Below, piece after piece: positions 32,636 to 39,777 of a stretch of DNA of 64,000 bases. The stretch is from Desulfosporosinus nitroreducens. Its GTDB lineage: Bacteria > Bacillota > Desulfitobacteriia > Desulfitobacteriales > Desulfitobacteriaceae. The stretch is from positions 1-64,000 of the forward strand of contig NZ_JAMHFY010000001.1 in the NCBI RefSeq assembly GCF_023897015.1. Direction: 5' to 3'. Each line of letters starts with the position of its first letter. Position 1 is the first letter of the stretch. The position numbers were made by a program, and so were the translations under genes. Under the pieces are notes generated by a model. That model was given only the letters and a program-made list of their open reading frames with translations. It was not told where the DNA came from and ran no database searches.

Positions 32636-34258
32636 TCAACCTGTTTTTGCCAGTTTCTTCTTGCCTGGCATTTCAATGTCTGAGGTCTTTATCTCGAGAT
32701 TTGCTTCCATGGCCCAAGCTAACACTTCACTATTAAGTTTGATATCACCTGATACAGCCTTATTATGGTTCGTCTTAGCCTGAATAACTTCATTCCCCTT
32801 AATCTCTAAGCAAACTGCTAATTTGCCTTTATCATCGGCAACTAAAACAATCCATTTCGTGTTATCTTTCATGGCTTTTCCGTACGAAGCCACACAGTTA
32901 TTTAGTTCATGGCCAGCTACCAGTAACTCCAAGGATTCCTTGGGCATGAAAAATTTCAGTCGGTCAGTTTGCATTGACAATCTTTTGATAATATGGTCAG
33001 GAACATCAAACTTCAGGTTAACGTGACCCTGTCTCTTGTGCCTCAAGGACATCCAGTCGTGCAGGTCCCTCATCCTTATTGATTCAGATCTTAGAGCCTT
33101 AAGGTTTTCCTTGTTGAGCTCTTGAAATAAGGTAACGCAATCCCATAGCTGAGTTTGCATATAGTCTTCTACCATACGGACAATTCCTATTTCACCGTAT
33201 AAGGGCTTCATTTCGCGCAGGAACTGTAATAACCCGTCATTCACTGACCATCTAACCCGCGCGTCATTGCCCATCTCTTTAAGGCCTTCATACATTCGTA
33301 TAGCGCAATCATAATTTTCACAAAGATTGAAGGCTCTAGCTAGTATGCTGACACTAAAAGGATCTTCCCTTAACGTTCGGCGTACCATTGGTCTGTCTGG
33401 CAGGGATTTAGTTTTGATTATTGCCGTGACAAAGTCCTTTTTTCGACGGGTTAAGGTAATGACCTCATCCATTACAGCAAGATAAGTGTTGCTATCGAGT
33501 AGTTTTTTCTTCCAAAAAGTTTCAACTTCTTTAGGGCCTTCACGGTATTCTGCTGGAAGGTTTGGAGCATCTGGACAACCTACGCGAAACGCTATATTGA
33601 AGATGGGAAGTAAAAATGCGCCGTGGAACCGACCAGCGCTGACGTACATGGAAGAAACTTTGTGCTTGAGGTGCTTTTCAAGCTTGCAATGTACAGTCTC
33701 TCGGAGAATCCTCAAAATATCGCTTATTCCTGACCTTTGCTTTGAATTTGCAAGGCTACCTGGAATGAAGTACATCAGATTACTTTCGAACATTTCCAAC
33801 TTGAAAGGATTTCCTAGTTCGATTGGTTCCCTATTTGAAGCTTTAGAATTGACTGAAAACGTGACCTTCTGCTTAGCGATATCGAACCGGAAAACTTCTC
33901 TGTAATACCCTGATCTCACATGAAGATAGTCCGTAAATGCCACTGTTTCACTAGTTACTTCAAGAGTAACTATCTTTTTATATTCCTTAACGACTAAACG
34001 AATTTTATTAGGAGCGTGCTCATCACGTTTGATGTAAACTACATTCTCGTGATGTCGATGACCACAATAGGGGCAAATGAAATGACTTCCACGTTCGTAA
34101 TGCCACATAGCCCCTGGTATCTTTCCCCAAGCAGAGCAAAACACTTGGTCACACTCTTCACAGAAATATTGAAAATGGTGCAATCCGTTTTTAAGGTAGT
34201 CTATATCTTCCGCATAAGCAGAAAACATTTGAGGTATAACCAATTCTGCAACTAGCAC
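32636..34258 (-). CDS. PcfJ-like protein
   Basis: This 540-aa protein has an N-terminal zinc-finger region (CEECDQVF, then FICPYCGHRHHENV, about 33-70) and a C-terminal PcfJ domain (about 425-520) with LLVAGHELNNCVASYGKAMK, VCLEIKGNEVIQAK and NHNKAVSG. PcfJ was named from the pCF10 conjugative plasmid and is common in prophages. Its biochemical role is not known. It lies directly downstream of a PcfK-like gene, the usual pairing. Confidence 0.85.
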   Translation of the reverse strand: MLVAELVIPQMFSAYAEDIDYLKNGLHHFQYFCEECDQVFCSAWGKIPGAMWHYERGSHFICPYCGHRHHENVVYIKRDEHAPNKIRLVVKEYKKIVTLEVTSETVAFTDYLHVRSGYYREVFRFDIAKQKVTFSVNSKASNREPIELGNPFKLEMFESNLMYFIPGSLANSKQRSGISDILRILRETVHCKLEKHLKHKVSSMYVSAGRFHGAFLLPIFNIAFRVGCPDAPNLPAEYREGPKEVETFWKKKLLDSNTYLAVMDEVITLTRRKKDFVTAIIKTKSLPDRPMVRRTLREDPFSVSILARAFNLCENYDCAIRMYEGLKEMGNDARVRWSVNDGLLQFLREMKPLYGEIGIVRMVEDYMQTQLWDCVTLFQELNKENLKALRSESIRMRDLHDWMSLRHKRQGHVNLKFDVPDHIIKRLSMQTDRLKFFMPKESLELLVAGHELNNCVASYGKAMKDNTKWIVLVADDKGKLAVCLEIKGNEVIQAKTNHNKAVSGDIKLNSEVLAWAMEANLEIKTSDIEMPGKKKLAKTG

Positions 34259-34272
34259 TTCTCATCACACCC

Positions 34273-34659
34273 CTAAAATAAATCTTCAAGCTTAATGTCA
34301 AAGTCGATTGCCGGTTTTGAGGATACATCAGACTGAATTACTCTGTCAGGCATAGCTGAAGTAGGTACCGCTCGAGTGGCCGTCGGAGCGGTTGCTTCAA
34401 TCCCAAAGTATTTCATAACGATTTCAAAACCTTCCTGAGGTGTAAATATTGCGAGATTATGGGACTGTTTTTTCTTAGCATCCTTCCACATCTCATCAAG
34501 ACTTTTGCTGATGGTCTTATCCGTGGCAAGGATCTTCTCTGCATCCTGAGGGTTGACCTCAAGATGCTGCAACAAAAAACCGCCGACAACTTGGATATAA
34601 GGGTTTGCGTTATTTTGAGTCATTTCAGACTCTAATTTTTTAATAGCTTTTAATGGCAT
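34273..34659 (-). CDS. PcfK-like protein (AcrIIA9-like family)
   Basis: This 128-aa protein has the conserved pattern MPLKAIKKLESEMTQNNANP, YIQVVGGFLLQHL, then KTISKSLDEMWKDAKKKQ and FEIVMKYFGIE. This matches the PcfK-like domain that also defines the type II-A anti-CRISPR AcrIIA9. The last 35 residues are a variable linker ending in a DIKLEDLF tip. It may inhibit Cas9, or perform the unknown PcfK/J role. Cas9 inhibition is inferred from family membership only. Confidence 0.7.
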   Translation of the reverse strand: MPLKAIKKLESEMTQNNANPYIQVVGGFLLQHLEVNPQDAEKILATDKTISKSLDEMWKDAKKKQSHNLAIFTPQEGFEIVMKYFGIEATAPTATRAVPTSAMPDRVIQSDVSSKPAIDFDIKLEDLF

Positions 34660-35040
34660 CTAGCTCACCCTTCTTCCCTGGTTCTCGTCGCTGTATCTAT
34701 CATCAGGATGACAACCATTCAATATAATTTCCTCGGCCCACACCAGGTCAACCAGTGGTTCAACTTTCGAGACATCTATGGTACAATCTAGGTGAGATAT
34801 TTCTTCGACGGTCTCTGTTGGCGCAGAGGCCTTTTTCACGTCCATAACATCCCATGGCAATGATTCGTCGTTAAATACTTCAACCAAAGACTCTGTGGCA
34901 TTGTGGATCTCCGCCACCTGCTTAGCCGGATCGTTACAATCACAACAGAGAATGCTTTTAATAACTCCAATAGCATAGGCATTAAGATTTTTCCTACCCG
35001 CAACTTTTGCAAAATCGATAAACCATGCTTTACGATCCAA
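34660..35040 (-). CDS. Hypothetical phage protein
   Basis: This 126-aa acidic protein begins MDRKAWFIDFAKVAGRKNLN, with HPDDRYSDENQGRR at the end. No family recognised. Starts at TTG behind AAAGGAGGG and its stop abuts the PcfK-like ATG, so they are coupled. Confidence 0.55.
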   Translation of the reverse strand: MDRKAWFIDFAKVAGRKNLNAYAIGVIKSILCCDCNDPAKQVAEIHNATESLVEVFNDESLPWDVMDVKKASAPTETVEEISHLDCTIDVSKVEPLVDLVWAEEIILNGCHPDDRYSDENQGRRVS

Positions 35041-35057
35041 ATGCGATTGCCCTCCTT

Positions 35058-35468
35058 TTACTTTTTAATCCAGACCTCCAATTCCCAAACTCCAAACTCT
35101 ATAGCATCGCTCCGCTTCTCCATATAAAGGTCTAGCCTATCCCCACGGATAGCACCGCCTCTGTCCGTAACTGTGTAAGTTTTCTCAAACTCAGGAATAT
35201 AAATCTTAGTACCAAAGGCTACACTAGGATCCGCCGCTATTGTCCGGCCTTCTTGCACGAGCTCACCGCTGGCTGTGATTCCCTTACCGTCCATTCCTCT
35301 GTCATTAGCCGTGTAAGCTGTAACAACCATCGTTCGTCGTTCATGCTTTATGGTTGTTCCTCGACTAATCGGCTTTACGGGAACCGATGCTGGCTGATGT
35401 TGTTTAACTGATTGCTGCATCTCCGAACAAACAGCCTCCGATGGTGTAAGACATAAGATCGCTACCAT
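35058..35468 (-). CDS. 3D-domain cell-wall protein
   Basis: The C-terminal 90 residues contain the 3D (Asp-Asp-Asp) domain: VTAYTANDRGMDGKGITASG, AADPSVAFGTKIYIPEF, YTVTDRGGAIRGDRLDLYME. This domain occurs in MltA-like and Rpf-like wall hydrolases. The ATG at 35468 has no ribosome site and falls inside what looks like a signal peptide: upstream in frame lie VRRIFVIPL residues up to a TGA. The true start is therefore unclear, or one base is missing. Placement in the early region suggests a role at entry or superinfection. Confidence 0.7.
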   Translation of the reverse strand: MVAILCLTPSEAVCSEMQQSVKQHQPASVPVKPISRGTTIKHERRTMVVTAYTANDRGMDGKGITASGELVQEGRTIAADPSVAFGTKIYIPEFEKTYTVTDRGGAIRGDRLDLYMEKRSDAIEFGVWELEVWIKK

Positions 35469-35628
35469 TAATGGGATAACAAAAATCCTTCGAACTTTTA
35501 ATCACTCCTTTTTTAGCGAGTCTTTCAACGTGGGCGCAAACGACTGCGTATCGACACTGCATTTGATTGCGTAGCCCAGTACATCCTCCGCATGTTTCCA
35601 ATCGTTCGAAAAAGCGTTCATAGGTCAT
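35404..35628 (-). CDS. Cys-containing phage protein
   Basis: This 74-aa protein begins MTYERFFERLETCGGCTGLR. The ATG has an AAGGGAGAAGGGC site and overlaps the previous stop. Four of its six cysteines lie in the first 35 residues (CGGC, QCRYAVVCAHV). The last 25 codons overlap the start of the 3D gene in another frame, which raises the possibility that its original end was near 35505 and that an indel extended it. Confidence 0.45.
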   Translation of the reverse strand: MTYERFFERLETCGGCTGLRNQMQCRYAVVCAHVERLAKKGVIKSSKDFCYPINGSDLMSYTIGGCLFGDAAIS

Positions 35629-35884
35629 GAATAGCCCTTCTCCCTTTAGTCTTGTTCCTCCACCTCATGTACCGCTCATAGTGGTTAAGTTTTTGCTTTC
35701 TTTCCTCTGTGAAAATTGGGGTAAATGAGATAGTAAAGAGTCCAATCGCCCAGTATCCTTCTGTGCCATACTCCCAGCGCATCCCGCAACCTTCTACTGG
35801 GCATCTGGCTTTGGTTTTACCTTTGGGAAAGGATATAGCTTGTCCACATTTGCAAATTGGAGTTAATACGAGAACTTCTCCCAA
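35618..35884 (-). CDS. Zinc-ribbon phage protein
   Basis: This 88-aa protein has CKCG (about 11-14) and RCPVEGCGMRW, a zinc ribbon, followed by a basic helix (YERYMRWRNKTKGRRAIHD). TTG start after GGAGGGAGG. Likely nucleic-acid binding; role unknown. Confidence 0.6.
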   Translation of the reverse strand: MGEVLVLTPICKCGQAISFPKGKTKARCPVEGCGMRWEYGTEGYWAIGLFTISFTPIFTEERKQKLNHYERYMRWRNKTKGRRAIHDL

Positions 35885-35901
35885 AGTGCCTCCCTCCTTA
35901 T

Positions 35902-36015
35902 TTACGCAGCGCTTACTTCTGCTTTTGCCTCTTCCTTAGAATCAAAGTTCCCCGCGAATTCTCCGTCAATCCAGAGCTCGACATAGCCTCGTTTCTGGAT
36001 GATTGTGTACGACAT
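35902..36015 (-). CDS. 37-aa phage protein
   Basis: The product MSYTIIQKRGYVELWIDGEF and AGNFDSKEEAKAEVSAA forms a beta-hairpin then helix pattern often seen in phage mini-proteins. AAAGGAGGGGATGCC precedes the ATG. Family not recognised. Confidence 0.65.
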   Translation of the reverse strand: MSYTIIQKRGYVELWIDGEFAGNFDSKEEAKAEVSAA

Positions 36016-36039
36016 GGCATCCCCTCCTTTTCAAGTTGT

Positions 36040-36240
36040 TTACGCTACATTCCCACGGCCCATTGCAATAAAACAGCCTATCGCAATTTCAACAAGTTTC
36101 CCAAGGCTTGTCCTTTTTCTCCCCACCTTAATTGGAACAAGTCGGTTAATCCTTATGTCTGTTTCAGTTAGGTCCATGACCTCCGCGAATTCTGCGTTAG
36201 TCATGGGACCTAATTTTGTCTCGAGGATTTTTCTGAGCAT
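36040..36240 (-). CDS. Small HTH-like phage protein
   Basis: This 66-aa basic protein begins MLRKILETKLGPMTNAEFAE, and residues 14-40 could form a helix-turn-helix. GAGGTGGAAAG precedes the ATG. It is the second gene of the early operon, after the cro-like gene. Confidence 0.55.
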   Translation of the reverse strand: MLRKILETKLGPMTNAEFAEVMDLTETDIRINRLVPIKVGRKRTSLGKLVEIAIGCFIAMGRGNVA

Positions 36241-36288
36241 TACTTTCCACCTCTTCCATAACCAACTTTTTCACAATCGCGAAGTAAA

Positions 36289-36531
36289 TTATGCTGAGTT
36301 TCTCAGCATTGAGGGAAAAAAATATTTATCCATTTCCCTTGGCGATATCTCCAAAAACTCTGCGATCGCCTCTGCCTCAGGAATACTCATTGCATAAAAG
36401 CCATTGATTTTGTCCGACAAAGTGTTCACTGCAATACCGATACCATCGGCTAGTTTTCGATAAGAAGTACCCTGCTCTGTAATTCGGCCCTTCAGGGAAT
36501 TAAGAACAGGGTACTTTCTGCGTTTCGCCAT
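36289..36531 (-). CDS. Cro-like XRE repressor
   Basis: The product starts MAKRRKYPVLNSLKGRITEQ. The helix-turn-helix is TSYRKLADGIGIAVNTLSDK. The ATG at 36531 is chosen for GGAGG 8 bases upstream; the longer frame to 36615 would run through the promoter. It is divergent from CI and is the first gene of the early minus-strand operon, as cro is in lambdoid phages. Confidence 0.8.
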   Translation of the reverse strand: MAKRRKYPVLNSLKGRITEQGTSYRKLADGIGIAVNTLSDKINGFYAMSIPEAEAIAEFLEISPREMDKYFFPSMLRNSA

Positions 36532-36553
36532 ATTCATACACCTCCAGTTATTT

Positions 36554-36571
36554 ATTGCGTTTCTCAGCAAT
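36554..36571. promoter_or_regulatory. Candidate operator O1
   Basis: ATTGC-GTTTCTCA-GCAAT is an inverted repeat at the likely transcription start of the cro-like gene. Related half sites (TGAGTTTCGCAAT at 36604-36616; GTTGCATTTCTC at 36643-36654) flank the two promoters, and TGCTGAG-TTT-CTCAGCA lies at about 36292-36308. Confidence 0.55.
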
Positions 36572-36574
36572 TTA

Positions 36575-36603
36575 AGAATAGCATTCTGTCGAAATACTGT
36601 CAA
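36575..36603 (-). promoter_or_regulatory. Early promoter for the cro-like gene (pR)
   Basis: On the minus strand TTGACA (36603-36598), 17 bases, TATTCT (36580-36575). A consensus -35 with one of the operator half sites touching it on the upstream side. Confidence 0.75.
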
Positions 36604-36644
36604 TGAGTTTCGCAATAATATTTTTAACTTTTTGTATAGATGTG

Positions 36645-36673
36645 TTGCATTTCTCTACGTTAAGAAATATAAT
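36645..36673 (+). promoter_or_regulatory. CI promoter (pRM)
   Basis: TTGCAT (36645-36650), 17 bases, TATAAT (36668-36673). The -35 overlaps an operator half site, so autoregulation is likely. CI starts 35 bases downstream at a GTG with AAAAGGGGATAG. Confidence 0.75.
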
Positions 36674-36707
36674 AACATTATTAAATTAACAAAAGGGGAT
36701 AGTTGCA

Positions 36708-37340
36708 GTGAGTAAATATTTCGACAAGGACTTATTTGGGGAAAGACTTGCAGAGTCAATGAGGGATAATAATGACACAACCTACAGCCTTGCAGAATTT
36801 CTTCATCTGAGCCCCTCTGCTATCTCCAGATATACAACTGGTGACAATGCGCCTAAGATCCCGACCATTGATTCTATCGCTAAAAAATATGGAGTTAATC
36901 CCGGATGGCTAATGGGTACAGAAGGAGTACAAAAATATCCAGAACATAAGGATGAATGCAAGAAAATACCTGTAATTTTCACTATTGCGGCCGGTGCTCC
37001 TATTCTTGCACAAGAGAATATCGAAAACTTTGAGTATGTGCCATCAGAGATAGATGTTCACTTTTGTCTTAGAGTAAAAGGAGATAGCATGATTGGGGCA
37101 AGAATCTTAGATGGAGATTTAGTATTTATTCGACAACAGAAAGAAGTTGAAAACGGTGAAATAGCAGCCGTTCTTATAGATGGAGAGGAGGCGACCTTGA
37201 AAAGATTTTTTAAGGCAGATGGCAAGATCACGTTGCGTTCAGAGAATCCAAATTACCCAGATCTTACATTCACAAAAAATAACAAAAAGGGGGTAGTTAT
37301 CTTAGGCAAGGCAATACGATATATTTCGGAGGTGAGATAA
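36708..37340 (+). CDS. CI-type repressor with S24 (LexA-like) domain
   Basis: This 210-aa lysogeny repressor has an N-terminal helix-turn-helix (about 27-47, LAEFLHLSPSAISRYTTGDN) and a C-terminal S24 self-cleavage domain: cleavage site Ala95-Gly96 (TIAAGAP), Ser127 in GDSM and Lys165 in TLKRFF. RecA-stimulated autocleavage would induce the prophage after DNA damage. Divergent from the cro-like gene, and followed by the integrase locus. Confidence 0.95.
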   Translation: MSKYFDKDLFGERLAESMRDNNDTTYSLAEFLHLSPSAISRYTTGDNAPKIPTIDSIAKKYGVNPGWLMGTEGVQKYPEHKDECKKIPVIFTIAAGAPILAQENIENFEYVPSEIDVHFCLRVKGDSMIGARILDGDLVFIRQQKEVENGEIAAVLIDGEEATLKRFFKADGKITLRSENPNYPDLTFTKNNKKGVVILGKAIRYISEVR

Positions 37341-37342
37341 TC

Positions 37343-37534
37343 ATGGCTAGTATTAGAAAACGCCCCAGCGGATCATATCAAGCAACGATATACGCTGGGG
37401 TAAATACTGAAGGGAAAAGGATAATGAAATACTTTACTCGAAAAACGTTAAAGGAGGCTAAAATAGCGGCCCGAGAGTTTGAGCAGGCTCATAAAATACC
37501 GATTGGGGATGATATAGTTGGCAAGCATAACTAA
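37343..37534 (+). CDS. Free-standing integrase arm-binding domain
   Basis: This 63-aa protein is a second copy of the N-terminal arm-type DNA-binding domain of the adjacent integrase (ASIRKRPSGSYQATIYAGV against ASITKRPNGSYQARIHVGR, then TLKEAKIAAREFEQ against TLKECKAAAREIEQ). It lacks core-binding and catalytic domains. It starts two bases after CI and its end overlaps the integrase start by 17 bases. It could compete for arm sites and set integration direction, or be a leftover of a duplication. Confidence 0.75.
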   Translation: MASIRKRPSGSYQATIYAGVNTEGKRIMKYFTRKTLKEAKIAAREFEQAHKIPIGDDIVGKHN

Positions 37535-38639
37535 ACGCCCCAATGGGTCGTACCAAGCAAGAATACACGTAGGCCGTGATATTGATGGAAAACAGTTACC
37601 CCCAAGGTGCGTAACCAAGCCTACCTTGAAGGAGTGCAAGGCTGCAGCAAGAGAAATCGAGCAAGAATTAGAAGATGGAAAGATGACAAATGTTGTTAAT
37701 ATCCGAGTTGCCAGCTGGATACAGAAGTGGCTCGAGGACAACAAAAATAACTATAGCCCAAGTACGTATGTTCTGTACCTGAGCTATCTAAAAAATCACT
37801 ATCAACCATTTTTCAAACAAATGAAATTCAAAGATTTAAAAGAAATCCATATCAAAAGATTACGCAATAAGCTGCTCGGTGAAATGTCTACAACGAGTAC
37901 ACGCAGGGTATTGTCGTGCCTAAGGCCAATTATCTATGATGCTATGAAAAAGAAAAGTCCGTTCGAAGAAATAAAATTGCCAAAAGAAGCCAAGGTTGAT
38001 TACTCGGACGTTCCTACGCCAGAAATATTTAAACAAATTTATAACGGAGTTCGGGGAACGAGGGACGAATCTATTATTCTTCTGGCAGCTTGGTGCGGGT
38101 TAAGAAGAGAGGAGATTTTTGCGCTCAAGGAAAACGATCTGGATTTTAAAAACAACACAATAGAGATCGACGAAGCCTATGTAATTAACGATCAAGGAAA
38201 ATATGAGCTAAAAAGCACGAAGTCCGAAAACGGATTAAGACTCGTTTCTACACCGCCCTATCTCATGGACCTACTTAAAGGAGTTGTAAAAAACGGCATA
38301 AAACTCAAGAAACCTAAAAAGGAGAAGGTAACAAATATCGCTACTAAGCAAACCAAACAAAAAAAGGACAGGCTTATATTCCCGATGCGACCAGATAGCT
38401 ATACCAGTTATCTAGCAAAGCTCGCAAAGAAAAAAAATATGCCGAAGATCCGTATGCACTTTCTCCGGCATTATCACGCGACTTGGCTTTACGAAAATGA
38501 TGTACCAGATCATTTATCAGCCGAGCGCCTTGGACACGATATTAAGGTTTTGAAAGAAATATACCAACATCTCGGAGTTGAAAAGAAAAAGGAAATTAAC
38601 AAAAAAATTATTGATCTCCAGCAAGAAGAATGCAAGTAA
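37518..38639 (+). CDS. int: Tyrosine integrase of prophage 1
   Basis: This 373-aa site-specific recombinase has an arm-binding domain (1-50), a core-binding SAM-like domain (about 60-150) and a catalytic domain with Arg196 (CGLRREE), His314-x-x-Arg317 (HFLRHYH), His340 and nucleophile Tyr349. The start is a TTG inside the upstream gene. A terminator follows, then the tRNA-Pro fragment 120 bases on, which is its probable attachment site. Confidence 0.93.
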   Translation: MASITKRPNGSYQARIHVGRDIDGKQLPPRCVTKPTLKECKAAAREIEQELEDGKMTNVVNIRVASWIQKWLEDNKNNYSPSTYVLYLSYLKNHYQPFFKQMKFKDLKEIHIKRLRNKLLGEMSTTSTRRVLSCLRPIIYDAMKKKSPFEEIKLPKEAKVDYSDVPTPEIFKQIYNGVRGTRDESIILLAAWCGLRREEIFALKENDLDFKNNTIEIDEAYVINDQGKYELKSTKSENGLRLVSTPPYLMDLLKGVVKNGIKLKKPKKEKVTNIATKQTKQKKDRLIFPMRPDSYTSYLAKLAKKKNMPKIRMHFLRHYHATWLYENDVPDHLSAERLGHDIKVLKEIYQHLGVEKKKEINKKIIDLQQEECK

Positions 38640-38661
38640 TAAACAAGCAGAACGTATACTA

Positions 38662-38690
38662 AAATAGACCATTTATGTGGTCTATTTTTT
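38662..38690 (+). terminator. Terminator after integrase
   Basis: AAATAGACCA and TGGTCTATTT form a 10-bp stem followed by TTTTTTG. Just beyond, TTGAGCATT occurs twice (38693-38713), and the related TTGGGCATT pair is at 38945-38966. Confidence 0.85.
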
Positions 38691-38758
38691 TGTTGAGCAT
38701 TTGTTGAGCATTCCCTATTTTAGCGACCTACCCTAAAACGTCAAACCGTTGATGTAAT

Positions 38759-38807
38759 TGGTCGGAGCGACATGATTTGAACATGCGACCTCTACCACCC
38801 CAAGGTA
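38759..38807 (-). other. 3' half of tRNA-Pro(GGG), attachment site
   Basis: Read on the minus strand the sequence begins TACC-TTGGGGT-GGTA, an anticodon arm with anticodon GGG. It continues through a T-arm with TTCAAAT and ends CGCTCCGACCA, including the CCA. No D-arm or 5' acceptor strand precedes it, so it is not a functional tRNA. It is the duplicated core left by phage integration into a tRNA-Pro gene. Confidence 0.85.
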
Positions 38808-38817
38808 ATTTTTTGAG

Positions 38818-38894
38818 TAACGCAACAATTTATGTAGATATAGTATACAAGCCTACTTGAATCATTATGACTATACATATAAATTGTTGCGTTA
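38818..38894. repeat. 16-bp inverted repeat beside the attachment site
   Basis: TAACGCAACAATTTAT (38818-38833) is repeated in inverted form at 38879-38894, with a 45-base interior that also has weaker symmetry (TATAGTA / TGACTATA). Candidate integrase or excisionase arm sites, or a replication iteron pair. Confidence 0.6.
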
Positions 38895-38927
38895 TCCTAA
38901 ACATACACACAGCTTTAATTGTTAACA

Positions 38928-39185
38928 TCATGAATTGGTATACTCTGTTGGGCATTTTGTTGGGCATGACTTTTTGTGTCCTAAATAGTAAGCGCGTCTC
39001 ATATTAATATCGTTTGCCGCACAAACCGACTTCTCATATTCCAAGAACAGTCTATTATTTGGGCCGAGCAGGGCCATTATTTTTTTACCTAAACAAATAA
39101 CAGTATTTATAAGCTCGATGTATTCAAGTTCCTTCTTTGATTCTTCGTAAGACGCTTCGATTACCCACTCTTTATCATTATCCAA
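38928..39185 (-). CDS. Hypothetical protein, 85 aa
   Basis: A charged helical protein (MDNDKEWVIEASYEESKKEL) with the C-terminal KKSCPTKCPTEYTN encoded by a repeated TTGGGCATT motif. The TTG start is 9 bases after GGAAGGGG. No family recognised. Region 39186-39377 holds no gene but contains the orphan LexA promoter. Confidence 0.5.
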   Translation of the reverse strand: MDNDKEWVIEASYEESKKELEYIELINTVICLGKKIMALLGPNNRLFLEYEKSVCAANDINMRRAYYLGHKKSCPTKCPTEYTNS

Positions 39186-39321
39186 TGACGTATGCCCCTT
39201 CCATACTGACTTTTATCAAGTCAGTCTAGCCTCCTTTTGCGCTACCCGTATTAGGACAAATCCTAAGCTACATAGTCATTACCCTTCTTTCGTTCTACTA
39301 TGGAATGTCTCTCCCACAATT

Positions 39322-39342
39322 AGAACATATGTTCTGTCTATA
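39322..39342 (-). promoter_or_regulatory. Orphan LexA-box promoter
   Basis: AGAACATATGTTCT at 39322-39335 with TATAGA abutting (minus strand, 39342-39337). Downstream TTGTGGGAGAGA matches the leader of the Dam gene at 4119-4139, but the next codons close at once, so the gene once driven here is gone. It could still drive 38928-39185. Confidence 0.65.
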
Positions 39343-39377
39343 TTCAAGGTGGTAATCTGTCGAAGTAAATAATCTTA

Positions 39378-39587
39378 TTACCTCCTTTTCAAAAGAATCT
39401 CTATTTCTACGCCTAAACATTTTGCAATTCTAGCTAGTGTTTTAATCTTTGGTTGTTTTCTTCCCTCTTCAATTGCAGCTATATGTCCCTTACTTATGCC
39501 TACGCTATTGGCTAGTTCGGACTGAGTCATTCTTTTTGATTTGCGAAAGATAGCGATAATTCTGCCTGTACCAATGTTGTCGTTCAT
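39378..39587 (-). CDS. XRE-family regulator
   Basis: This 69-aa single-domain helix-turn-helix protein has the HTH MTQSELANSVGISKGHIAAI (20-39), then EEGRKQPKIKTLARIAKCLG. It is divergent from the XRE gene at 39778 across a 190-base AT-rich region with repeated GCGACATTATACGAC-like and ATAATATATATTAT motifs, so the two probably form a switch. Confidence 0.85.
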   Translation of the reverse strand: MNDNIGTGRIIAIFRKSKRMTQSELANSVGISKGHIAAIEEGRKQPKIKTLARIAKCLGVEIEILLKRR

Positions 39588-39777
39588 TTATGCCTAAGGC
39601 CCCTTAAGTATACAATTTTTCATTGGTCGAATTTGTTTGCTTTAGAGAGATAAAAGTACATCTCTTGCTTTGTTATGCGACATTATACGACAAAATAGCG
39701 TAGAATAATATATATTATCGCATATATTATCTGCAATCAAAGGAAATTGCTTCCTCACCGAAGAAATACCTCCCTCG

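Larger units (their letters stand above)
2641..38758. mobile_element. Prophage 1 (siphovirus-type), left end not in window
   Basis: Gene order is accessory/defence genes, lysis, tail, head, packaging, early genes, cro/CI switch and integrase, with nearly all genes on the minus strand and CI plus integrase on the plus strand. The tail is of the non-contractile type: a 962-aa tape measure protein with no sheath or baseplate J gene. The right border is taken as the tRNA-Pro fragment at 38759. The left border lies under or beyond the IS21 copy, so 2641 is only the first base after the insertion sequence. Confidence 0.8.

Noticed and set aside
38759..38807. Functional tRNA gene
   Set aside because: Only the anticodon-to-CCA half is present; there is no D-arm or 5' acceptor strand.
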